NCBI GenBank assembly: GCA_050486545.1
Contig: JBJHDM010000020.1
Location: 1 to 50,466 of the forward strand
Length of the DNA stretch: 50,466 nt
Direction of reading: 5' to 3'
Source of the DNA: DAOMNN01 sp050486545
GTDB taxonomy: Bacteria > Pseudomonadota > Gammaproteobacteria > Burkholderiales > Rhodocyclaceae
This document shows positions 24,098 to 31,094 of the stretch, in pieces. Each line of letters starts with the position of its first letter. Within the stretch, counting starts at the first letter, position 1. The translations under genes and the position numbers were made by a program. The notes under the pieces were generated by a model, which worked only from the letters and a program-made list of their open reading frames with translations, did not search any database and had not been told where the DNA came from.

Positions 24098-24955
24098 ATG
24101 ACCGACCGCGTCGAGAGCCCGAAGGCCGACGTCTCGCAATGGGTCGGGCGCGAGGAAACGCGCGCCGATCGCATCGACCCGCGCATCGCCCAGGCGCTGG
24201 CCGCCACGCTCGACCTCGATCCGGACACGATGGCCGAAGGGGCCGAACTGCCGCCGCTGTGGCACTGGGTGTACTTCACGCCCACCGTGCGCCGCAACGG
24301 GATCGGGCCGGACGGCCATCCGCAGCGCGGCGGCTTCCTGCCGCCGGTGGAGCTGCCCAACCGCATGTGGGCGGGCGGGCGGTTCGAATTCAGCCAGCCC
24401 CTGCGGGTCGGCGAGGCGGCCACTCGCCACTCGCGCATCGTGCGTTGCGAACGCAAGAGCGGGCGCAGCGGCGAGCTGGTGTTCGTCACCGTCGCGCACA
24501 CGATCTCGGGCGAGCGGGGCGTGGCGTTGGTCGAGGAGCACGACATCGTGTATCGCGAACCGGCCCCGCGCGGCACGCCGCCGGGCGGCGAGCGGGTTGA
24601 GGCCGAAGCCGAGTTCCGCCAGCGCATCCACCCGGATCCGGTCCTGCTGTTCCGCTACTCGGCGCTGACCTTCAACGGCCACCGCATCCACTACGACCAC
24701 CCCTACGTCACGCAGCAGGAAGGCTATCCCGGCCTCGTCGTGCATGGTCCGCTGACCGCGACGCTGCTGCTCGAAGCCTTCCGCGCCGCGCATCCGATCG
24801 AGCGCGTGCGGCGCTATGCGTTCCGCGCGGTGGGTCCGCTGTTCGACACGACCGATTTCGACGTCTGTGGCTGCCTCACCGGCCCCGGAAGCGCCGCGCT
24901 ATGGACCGACTGCGACGGGCGCGTGACGATGAAGGCCGAAGTCGTCTTCGATTGA
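24098..24955 (+). CDS. ich: MaoC-type hydratase, probable itaconyl-CoA (mesaconyl-C4-CoA-like) hydratase
   Basis: 285-residue double hot-dog protein. The N-terminal half resembles the FAS1-like dehydratase domain (LPPLWHWVYFTPTVRRNGIGPDGHPQRGGFLPP; LPNRMWAGGRFEF). The C-terminal half carries the hydratase signature LFRYSALTFNGHRIHYDHPYV and GYPGLVVHGPLTATLL. Size and signature match itaconyl-CoA hydratase Ich and mesaconyl-C4-CoA hydratase, which add water to give citramalyl-CoA. The downstream CoA transferase and CitE-like lyase supply the preceding and following steps. It is the first gene of a five-gene operon; the next start is 43 bp away. Substrate is inferred from context. Confidence 0.8.
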   Translation: MTDRVESPKADVSQWVGREETRADRIDPRIAQALAATLDLDPDTMAEGAELPPLWHWVYFTPTVRRNGIGPDGHPQRGGFLPPVELPNRMWAGGRFEFSQPLRVGEAATRHSRIVRCERKSGRSGELVFVTVAHTISGERGVALVEEHDIVYREPAPRGTPPGGERVEAEAEFRQRIHPDPVLLFRYSALTFNGHRIHYDHPYVTQQEGYPGLVVHGPLTATLLLEAFRAAHPIERVRRYAFRAVGPLFDTTDFDVCGCLTGPGSAALWTDCDGRVTMKAEVVFD

Positions 24956-24998
24956 AACCGACCGTCCGGTCACGCGACCGGCACCCCTGGAGATGTTC

Positions 24999-26165
24999 AT
25001 GTCCCGACTCGATACCCCCGACCCGTACCAGGAGATCCGCGATGCGGTGCGCAGCCTGTGCGCCGCATTTCCCGACGAGTATTTCCGCAGGATCGATGCG
25101 GAACGCGGCTACCCCGAAGCCTTCGTCGACGCGCTGATGGAAGCCGGCTGGCTGGCGGCGATGATTCCCGAGGAGTACGGCGGTTCCGGCCTCGGGCTGG
25201 CCGAGGCCTCGGTGATCATGGAAGAGATCAACCGCTGCGGCGCCAATGCCGGCGCGGTGCACGGCCAGATGTACAACATGGGTACGGTGCTTCGACACGG
25301 CAGCCCGGAGCAGAAGCAGAAGTATCTGCCCGAGATCGCCGCCGGCCGGCTGCGCATCCAGTCGATGGGCGTGACCGAGCCGACCACCGGTACCGACACC
25401 ACCAAGATCAAGACCACCGCGGTGAAGAAGGACGGCCGCTACGTGGTCAACGGCCAGAAGGTGTGGATCTCGCGGGTGCAGCACTCCGACCTGATGGTGC
25501 TGCTCGCGCGCACCACGCCGCTGGCCGAGGTCAGGAAGAAATCCGAAGGCATGTCGATCTTCCTCGTCGACCTGCGCGAGGCCGTCGGCAAGGGGCTGGA
25601 GGTGCGGCCGATCCCGAATATGGTCAACCACGAGACCAACGAACTCTTCTTCGACAACCTCGAGATCCCGGAAGAGAACCTGATCGGCGAGGAAGGGCGT
25701 GGCTTCAAGTACCTCCTCGACGGGCTCAACGCCGAGCGCACGCTGATCGCGGCCGAGTGCATCGGCGACGGCTACTGGTTCATCGACCGCGCGGTGAAGT
25801 ACGCCAACGAGCGCATCGTGTTCGACCGTCCGATCGGCCAGAACCAGGGGGTGCAGTTCCCGATCGCCGACGCCTACATCGAGGTCGAGGCGGCCAACCT
25901 GATGCGCTTCAAGGCCTGCGCCTTGTTCGACGCCCACCAGCCCTGCGGCGCCGAGGCCAACATGGCCAAGTACCTTGCCGCCAAGGCCTCGTGGGAGGCG
26001 GCCAACGTGTGCCTGCAGACCCATGGCGGCTTCGGCTTCGCGCACGAATACGACGTCGAGCGCAAGTTCCGCGAGACGCGGCTGTATCAGGTCGCGCCGA
26101 TCTCGACGAACCTCATCTACTCGTACGTGGCCGAGCACCTGCTCGGGTTGCCGCGTTCGTTCTGA
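24999..26165 (+). CDS. Acyl-CoA dehydrogenase of the itaconate-type cluster
   Basis: FAD-dependent acyl-CoA dehydrogenase, 388 residues from the ATG at 24999, which has GGAG six bases upstream (an ATG at 24993 sits directly on the ribosome site). Motifs: GWLAAMIPEEYGGSGLGL, MGVTEPTTGTDT for substrate and FAD binding, VNGQKVWISR, VFDRPIGQNQGVQFPIAD and QTHGGFGFAHEYDVERKFRE. The C-terminal place where medium-chain enzymes carry the catalytic Glu (YEGTSQ) reads YQVAPIS, so the base is probably Glu246 in GLNAERTLIAAE, as in isovaleryl-CoA dehydrogenases, suggesting a branched acyl-CoA substrate. P. aeruginosa PA0879 occupies the same place in its cluster. Confidence 0.88.
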   Translation: MSRLDTPDPYQEIRDAVRSLCAAFPDEYFRRIDAERGYPEAFVDALMEAGWLAAMIPEEYGGSGLGLAEASVIMEEINRCGANAGAVHGQMYNMGTVLRHGSPEQKQKYLPEIAAGRLRIQSMGVTEPTTGTDTTKIKTTAVKKDGRYVVNGQKVWISRVQHSDLMVLLARTTPLAEVRKKSEGMSIFLVDLREAVGKGLEVRPIPNMVNHETNELFFDNLEIPEENLIGEEGRGFKYLLDGLNAERTLIAAECIGDGYWFIDRAVKYANERIVFDRPIGQNQGVQFPIADAYIEVEAANLMRFKACALFDAHQPCGAEANMAKYLAAKASWEAANVCLQTHGGFGFAHEYDVERKFRETRLYQVAPISTNLIYSYVAEHLLGLPRSF

Positions 26166-26185
26166 CTTTCGCCGGAGACCTCCCG

Positions 26186-27547
26186 ATGACCGACTCCCCG
26201 AACCCCGGCGCCGCACTGTGCGCGTTCGCCGCGACGCTGCGCCCGGAAGACCTGCCCGCGGCGGTGGTCGCGCGCACCGAAGAACTGTTTCTCGACTGGA
26301 TCGCCTCGGCGCTCGCCGCGAAGGGCCTGCACCCGATTCCGCAATTCGAGGCCTTCGCGCGGGCGATGGGGCCGTCCGATGGGCGGGCGGAAATCCTCGT
26401 CAGCCGCACGCGCAGTTCGGCCTGGTTCGCCGCGTGGGTCAATGCCGCGTCCTCGCACCTGGTCGAGCAGGACGACCTGCACAACAGCTCGGTGCTGCAT
26501 CCGGCGACGGTGGTGTTTCCGGCCGCGCTCGCCGCCGCGCAGGACGTGGGTGCTTCCGGCTCCGAGCTGATCGCGGCTTCGGTGGCGGGCTACGAGGCCG
26601 GCATCCGCATCGGCGAGTTCCTCGGGCGCTCGCACTACCGGGTGTTCCACACGACCGCCACGGTCGGCACGCTGGCCGCGGCGGTCGCGGTCGGTCGCGT
26701 GCTCGGGCTCACGCCGGCGCAGATGGTCAACGCGCTCGGCTCGGCCGGCACCCAGGCTGCCGGGCTGTGGGAATTCCTGCGCGACGCGGCCGACTCCAAG
26801 CAGCTTCATACCGCCCATGCAGCCGCGAACGGTTTGGCCGCGGCGTATCTGGCGCGCGACGGGGTGACCGGTGCGCAACGCATCCTCGACGGCGCCAAGG
26901 GGCTGGCGGCGGGCATGTCGTCGGATGCCGACGTGAGCCGCATCGATGCCGACCTGGGGCGCCGCTGGGCACTGCTCGAGACCTCGTTCAAGTTCCACGC
27001 CTCGTGCCGCCACACGCACCCGGCCGCCGACGCACTGCTCGCGGTGATGCAGCGCGAGCGGCTCTCGCCAGGCGATGTCGCGTCGGTGGTGGCGCGCGTG
27101 CACAAGGATGCGATCGAGGTGCTCGGCGTCGTCGACGTGCCGCAGACCGTGCACCAGGCCAAGTTCTCGATGGGGACCGTGCTCGGGCTGATCGCCGTGC
27201 ATGGCAAGGCCGGGCTGGTCGAGTTCCGCGATCACGCGCTGACCGATCCGGCGGTGGCGGCCTTCCGCGACAAGGTGCGCATGGTGCTGGACGAGGCCGT
27301 CGACGCCGCCTATCCGCGTCGCTGGCTCGGCCGGGTCGAGCTCACGACGCAGGCGGGCATGCGCTTCGAGGGGGCGATCGACGAGCCCAAGGGCGATCCC
27401 GGCAATACGCTGTCGCGAACCGAACTGGCCGACAAGGCGCGGCGCCTGGCGGCGTTCTCGGGCGCGGCGAGCGCGGCGGAAGTCGATGCGCTGGTCGAGC
27501 GCGTGTGGGCGCTCAATGCCGCGCCCGACGTGGCGAGCCTGTTTTGA
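26186..27547 (+). CDS. MmgE/PrpD family protein of the itaconate-type cluster
   Basis: 453 residues from the ATG at 26186; a much longer open frame from 25058 is spurious because it overlaps the dehydrogenase. Family landmarks: helical N-terminal LFLDWIASALAAKG, NAASSHLVEQDDLHNSSVLHPATVVFPAALA (the DD and HP residues shared with 2-methylcitrate dehydratase), SVAGYEAGIRIGEFLG, FHTTATVGTLAAAVAVGRVLGL and KFHASCRHTHPAADA. PrpD and cis-aconitate decarboxylase belong here and act on tricarboxylic acids, so a role in isomerising or dehydrating a C5 dicarboxylate is possible. P. aeruginosa PA0881 is the positional counterpart. Exact reaction unknown. Confidence 0.87.
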   Translation: MTDSPNPGAALCAFAATLRPEDLPAAVVARTEELFLDWIASALAAKGLHPIPQFEAFARAMGPSDGRAEILVSRTRSSAWFAAWVNAASSHLVEQDDLHNSSVLHPATVVFPAALAAAQDVGASGSELIAASVAGYEAGIRIGEFLGRSHYRVFHTTATVGTLAAAVAVGRVLGLTPAQMVNALGSAGTQAAGLWEFLRDAADSKQLHTAHAAANGLAAAYLARDGVTGAQRILDGAKGLAAGMSSDADVSRIDADLGRRWALLETSFKFHASCRHTHPAADALLAVMQRERLSPGDVASVVARVHKDAIEVLGVVDVPQTVHQAKFSMGTVLGLIAVHGKAGLVEFRDHALTDPAVAAFRDKVRMVLDEAVDAAYPRRWLGRVELTTQAGMRFEGAIDEPKGDPGNTLSRTELADKARRLAAFSGAASAAEVDALVERVWALNAAPDVASLF

Positions 27548-27566
27548 CCCTTCACGGAGGCCGGAC

Positions 27567-28769
27567 ATGACACATCCCGAAGCCGCTTCGGCGACGCTGC
27601 CCCTGGCAGGCGTCACCGTCGTCTCGCTCGAACACGCGATCGCCGCACCGCTGGCGACGCGCCACCTGGCCGATCTCGGGGCACGGGTAATCAAGGTCGA
27701 GCGGCCGGGGGTGGGCGACTTCGCCCGCGCCTACGACCATCGCGTCGCCGGGCTTGCCTCGCACTTCGTGTGGGTGAACCGCTCCAAGGAGAGCCTTACG
27801 CTCGATCTCAAGCAGCCTGCGGCGCAGGAAATCCTTCACGCGTTGCTCGGGCAGGCCGACGTGCTGGTGCAGAACCTCGCGCCGGGCGCCGCCGCGCGCC
27901 TGGGGCTGTCGTACGAGGCGCTGTCGTCGGCGCTGCCGAAGCTCATCGTGTGCGACATCTCGGGCTACGGTGATGGCGGGCCCTACACGCACAAGAAGGC
28001 CTACGACCTGCTGATCCAGAGCGAGTCGGGATTCCTGTCGATCACCGGCACGCCCGGGGAACAGGTCAAGGCAGGCATCTCGATCGCCGACATCTCGGCC
28101 GGCATGTATGCGTACTCGAACATTCTCGCCGCGCTGATCGAACGCGGGCGGACCGGGCGCGGCCGGCGCATCGAGATCGCGATGATCGACTCGATGGTCG
28201 AGTGGATGGGTTTCCCGATGTACTACGCGTACGACGGCCAGGAGCCGCCGCCGCGCTCCGGCGCCGCGCACGCGACGATCTACCCGTACGGGCCGTTCCG
28301 TGCCGGCGACGGACGCACGGTGATGCTGGGTCTGCAGAACGAGCGCGAATGGGGCGTGTTCTGCGAACGGGTGCTGGGCGACGCGGCCATCGCCGGCGAC
28401 GAGCGGTTTCGCAGCAATGCGCTGCGCACCGCGAATCGCGAAACGGTCCGCGCGCTCATCGAGGAGCGCTTCGCGGCGCTCACGGCGGACGAGGTCATCG
28501 CCCGGCTCGATGCCGCGGACATCGCCAACGCGCACGTGAGCACGATGAACGACTTGTGGACCCATCCCCAGCTCGCGGCGCGCGACCGCTGGACGCAGGT
28601 GGACTCGCCCGCCGGGCCGTTGCCCGCGCTGCAGCCGCCGGGGTTCGGCGCCGGGCATCCGGCGCAGATGGGGCCGGTGCCCGCGCTGGGCGCGCAGACC
28701 GAGGCGATTCTCGGCGAACTGGGCTTCGGCGAGCGCATCGCCGCCCTGCGTGAAGGAAAGGTGATATGA
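27567..28769 (+). CDS. ict: Family III CoA transferase, probable succinyl-CoA:itaconate CoA transferase
   Basis: 400 residues from the ATG at 27567, with GGAGG 9 bases upstream. CaiB/BaiF fold: LEHAIAAPLATRHLADLGARVIKVERPGVGDFAR, VWVNRSKESLTLDLK, DVLVQNLAPGAAARLGL, ISGYGDGGPY, and the catalytic Asp147 in KAYDLLIQSESG, which forms the aspartyl-CoA intermediate. Homologues in the rip/ict cluster activate itaconate with succinyl-CoA. The next gene starts inside its stop (ATGA), so the two are coupled. Substrate assignment rests on neighbours; an acid such as mesaconate or citramalate is also possible. Confidence 0.85.
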   Translation: MTHPEAASATLPLAGVTVVSLEHAIAAPLATRHLADLGARVIKVERPGVGDFARAYDHRVAGLASHFVWVNRSKESLTLDLKQPAAQEILHALLGQADVLVQNLAPGAAARLGLSYEALSSALPKLIVCDISGYGDGGPYTHKKAYDLLIQSESGFLSITGTPGEQVKAGISIADISAGMYAYSNILAALIERGRTGRGRRIEIAMIDSMVEWMGFPMYYAYDGQEPPPRSGAAHATIYPYGPFRAGDGRTVMLGLQNEREWGVFCERVLGDAAIAGDERFRSNALRTANRETVRALIEERFAALTADEVIARLDAADIANAHVSTMNDLWTHPQLAARDRWTQVDSPAGPLPALQPPGFGAGHPAQMGPVPALGAQTEAILGELGFGERIAALREGKVI

Positions 28770-29623
28770 GCACGACCCGCACGCCCGACCTGGGCCGCGC
28801 GCGAACCTTCCTGTTCGTGCCGGCGAGCCGCCCGGAGCGCATCGCCAAGGCGGTCGCGACCGGTACCGACGTCGTCATCGTCGATCTCGAGGATGCGGTT
28901 GCGCCGGCCGACAAGCCGGCGGCGCGCGCTTTCCTGCTCGGCTGGCTGGAAGCCCACCCGGAGGCGCGCGTCACGGTACGCATCAACGCCGCCGGCACGG
29001 CCTGGCACGAGGAGGACCTGGCCGCGTGCCGACATGCCGGGGTGGCCGGGGTGCTGCTGCCCAAGGCGGACAGCGCCGCGCAGGTCGAGCACGCGCATCG
29101 CGCGAGCGGCAAGCCGGTGCTGGCCATCGTCGAGACCGCGCAGGGGCTGGAGGCGCTGACGCAGATCGCAACCGCGCCCGGGTGCGCACGGCTGGTGTTC
29201 GGCAAGCTGGATCTCGCGGTCGAACTCGATCTCGTGCCGGACGAATCCGACCCCGAGGAACTGGTGTTCCTGCCGTGGCGCGCGATGCTGGTGCTCGCGA
29301 GCCGGCGCGCGGGCCTGCCGGCCCCGGTCGATGGCGTGTTCACGGGGATCGGCGATGAGGCGGCGCTGGTCCGCTACGCCGTACGGGCGCGCCGCCACGG
29401 TTTCGGCGCCCAGTTGCTGATCCACCCGAAACAGGTCGCGCCGGTCGCGGCCGCGTTCACGCCGTCCGAACAGGATCTCGCGTGGGCGCGGGCGGTGCTG
29501 GATGCGGCCAAGGCCGCGGGGGGCGGGGCCGCGGTGGTCGATGGGCGCATGATCGATGCGCCGGTGATCGCGCGCGCCGAGCGCATCCTCGCGGTCGCGG
29601 CGGCCTTCGGCGGCGCGGAATGA
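28766..29623 (+). CDS. ccl: CitE/HpcH-like lyase, probable citramalyl-CoA lyase
   Basis: 285-residue TIM-barrel lyase of the HpcH/HpaI-CitE family. Landmarks: RTFLFVPASRPERIAKAVATG, DVVIVDLEDAVAPADKPAAR (acidic metal and substrate site), VRINAAGTAWHEEDL, GVLLPKADSAAQVEH, VLAIVETAQGLEAL with the conserved catalytic-region Glu, LVFGKLDLAVELDL and GFGAQLLIHPKQV. In the itaconate pathway this enzyme cleaves citramalyl-CoA to acetyl-CoA and pyruvate, completing the route. It is the last gene of the operon and is followed by two terminator hairpins. No transporter gene is present, unlike the P. aeruginosa cluster. Confidence 0.87.
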   Translation: MSTTRTPDLGRARTFLFVPASRPERIAKAVATGTDVVIVDLEDAVAPADKPAARAFLLGWLEAHPEARVTVRINAAGTAWHEEDLAACRHAGVAGVLLPKADSAAQVEHAHRASGKPVLAIVETAQGLEALTQIATAPGCARLVFGKLDLAVELDLVPDESDPEELVFLPWRAMLVLASRRAGLPAPVDGVFTGIGDEAALVRYAVRARRHGFGAQLLIHPKQVAPVAAAFTPSEQDLAWARAVLDAAKAAGGGAAVVDGRMIDAPVIARAERILAVAAAFGGAE

Positions 29624-29644
29624 AAAAGCCCGGAAGGACCGGGC
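29624..29644 (-). terminator. Second intrinsic terminator for cspA (minus strand)
   Basis: Read on the minus strand: GCCCGG-TCCTT-CCGGGC followed by TTTTT. It lies immediately behind the ccl stop, downstream of the bidirectional hairpin, and catches read-through from the cold-shock gene. Confidence 0.7.
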
Positions 29645-29651
29645 GAAAATG

Positions 29652-29680
29652 AAAAAAGCCCGGCATCGCCGGGCTTTTTC
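29652..29680. terminator. Bidirectional intrinsic terminator between ccl and cspA
   Basis: GCCCGGC-ATC-GCCGGGC (29658-29674) flanked by A6 on the left and T5 on the right, so it terminates both the itaconate-type operon and the convergent cold-shock gene. Confidence 0.92.
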
Positions 29681-29700
29681 TTGATCGCGAGTCGCGCCGC

Positions 29701-29907
29701 TTATTCGGCGGGGCGGATGTTCGCGGCCTGCTTGCCCTTCGGGCCGGTGGTCACGTCGAAGGTGACCTTCTGGTTCTCGGCCAGGGTCTTGAAGCCGTTG
29801 CCCTGAATCGCGGAGAAGTGTGCGAAGAGGTCTTCACCGCCGTCGCTCGGCGTGATGAACCCGAAACCCTTGGAGTCGTTGAACCACTTAACGGTACCAG
29901 TTGCCAT
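29701..29907 (-). CDS. cspA: Cold-shock domain protein
   Basis: 68-residue single cold-shock domain, a cytoplasmic single-strand nucleic-acid chaperone. It begins MATGTVKWFNDSKGFGFITPSDGGEDLFAHFSAI with both RNA-binding motifs (KGFGFI and DLFAHF) and ends TTGPKGKQAANIRPAE, full length for the family. The start at 29907 has AAGGAAG upstream. The 5' region of about 275 bp shared with the divergent SDR gene is long enough for a structured cold-shock leader, but I could not identify a defined element. The frame remaining open upstream to 30489 is not coding. Confidence 0.95.
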   Translation of the reverse strand: MATGTVKWFNDSKGFGFITPSDGGEDLFAHFSAIQGNGFKTLAENQKVTFDVTTGPKGKQAANIRPAE

Positions 29908-30110
29908 GATGATGTGCTTCCTTGCAATGATTTGATTTGGGCCTGGCGAGGCCCTTGGTGACGAGAACTCAAGGCTTGGAGCTGACGAACTGGGGTACCG
30001 CTGGAAAGGGGCACTGCGTAAGAGCTGACATACTTTGAAAACCCGCGGGGCGGAGTATGGGCGCATTGTGGCGACAACACAAGCACTTTCTGCTGCGGTC
30101 GTTTCGAGCC

Positions 30111-30141
30111 GGTTGACGCTAACGTCAACCTGGCTTATGTT
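30111..30141 (+). promoter_or_regulatory. Promoter with overlapping operator before the SDR gene
   Basis: TTGACG (30113-30118), 17-bp spacer and TATGTT (30136-30141) form a good sigma-70 promoter. The perfect inverted repeat GGTTGACG-CTAA-CGTCAACC (30111-30130) covers the -35 box, the position of a repressor operator. It resembles the palindromes I recall for LiuR-type MerR-family regulators of branched-chain acyl-CoA catabolism, which is an unverified comparison. Confidence 0.65.
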
Positions 30142-30183
30142 CGCGGCCAGTTTCGACATTCCCGACATCCCGAGGAGAATCGC

Positions 30184-30951
30184 ATGAAGATCGAGAACGG
30201 CGTATTTGTGGTGACTGGCGGCGGATCCGGTTTGGGCGCGGCGACGGCGCGGATGCTGGTCGAGGGCGGTGGCCGCGTCGTGCTGGCCGACGTCAACCGC
30301 GAGGCAGGGGAAGCCGTCGCGGCGGAACTCGGGTCGGTCGCGGTCTTCGTCGAGACCGACGTGACCAGCGAGACGAGCGCGAAGGCGGCGATCGATCGGG
30401 CGGTGTCGGGCTTCGGCGGGCTGCATGGCCTGGTCAACTGCGCGGGGATCGCCCCCGCCGAAAAAGTGGTCGGGCGCGAGGCGCCGCATCGGCTGGAGTC
30501 CTTTTCGCGCGTCGTCGGGGTGAACCTGATCGGCAGTTTCAACATGATCCGCCTGGCGGCCGACGCGATGTCGAAGGCGCAGCCGAACGAGGAGGGCGAG
30601 CGTGGGGTGATCGTCAGCACGGCTTCGGTCGCGGCCTTCGACGGGCAGATCGGCCAGGCCGCGTATGCCGCGTCCAAGGCCGGCATCGTCGGTCTGACGC
30701 TGCCGGTGGCGCGTGAGCTAGCGCGTTCCGGGATTCGCGTCATGACGATCGCGCCGGGAATCATGGAAACCCCGATGCTGATGGGCATGCCGCAGGAAGT
30801 GCAGGACTCGCTGGGCAGGATGGTCCCCTTCCCCTCGCGGCTGGGGCGTCCCGCGGAGTACGCCGCCCTGGTCCGCCACATCGTCGAGAACGCCTATCTG
30901 AACGGCGAAGTGATCCGCCTGGACGGCGCGATCCGCATGCAGCCGAAGTGA
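30184..30951 (+). CDS. SDR family 3-hydroxyacyl-CoA dehydrogenase type II (HSD10-like)
   Basis: NAD(P)-dependent dehydrogenase of 255 residues; start ATG 30184 with AGGAGA nearby. Rossmann motif VTGGGSGLGAATARML, acidic LADVNREAG (Asp for NAD), NCAGIAPAEKV, catalytic Ser in STASVAAFDGQIGQ and YAASK (Tyr-xxx-Lys), then IRVMTIAPGIMETPML and the C-terminal NGEVIRLDGAIRM. The insertion and end are typical of the 17-beta-HSD10/type II 3-hydroxyacyl-CoA dehydrogenases used in branched-chain or fatty acid oxidation. A stand-alone transcription unit: its own promoter with operator upstream and terminator hairpin downstream. Confidence 0.9.
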   Translation: MKIENGVFVVTGGGSGLGAATARMLVEGGGRVVLADVNREAGEAVAAELGSVAVFVETDVTSETSAKAAIDRAVSGFGGLHGLVNCAGIAPAEKVVGREAPHRLESFSRVVGVNLIGSFNMIRLAADAMSKAQPNEEGERGVIVSTASVAAFDGQIGQAAYAASKAGIVGLTLPVARELARSGIRVMTIAPGIMETPMLMGMPQEVQDSLGRMVPFPSRLGRPAEYAALVRHIVENAYLNGEVIRLDGAIRMQPK

Positions 30952-30960
30952 GGACGGCGC

Positions 30961-30994
30961 GGTTCGTCCGAGGCGGAGTGCGGGCGAACCTTTT
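30961..30994 (+). terminator. Intrinsic terminator after the SDR gene
   Basis: GGTTCGTCCG paired with CGGGCGAACC (one wobble), 10-nt loop, then TTTT. Confidence 0.7.
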
Positions 30995-31094
30995 GGCCGG
31001 GGCGTTGGTCAGGTAGGGGGAAGTGTGCTACAAGGTGCGCGTCCCGTAATGCCCACGTTTCCGGGGTGGGTTTTCCGAACTGCCGACGATCCCC

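Noticed and set aside
25058..27547. 829-codon frame suggesting a fusion of the dehydrogenase region with the MmgE/PrpD protein
   Set aside because: The first 375 codons overlap the acyl-CoA dehydrogenase in a different frame; the genuine start with normal family N-terminus is ATG 26186.
30995..31094. FNR box before ccoI
   Set aside because: I searched for TTGA-N6-TCAA-type sites in the 100 bp upstream and found none; ccoIS may use a plain promoter or another regulator.
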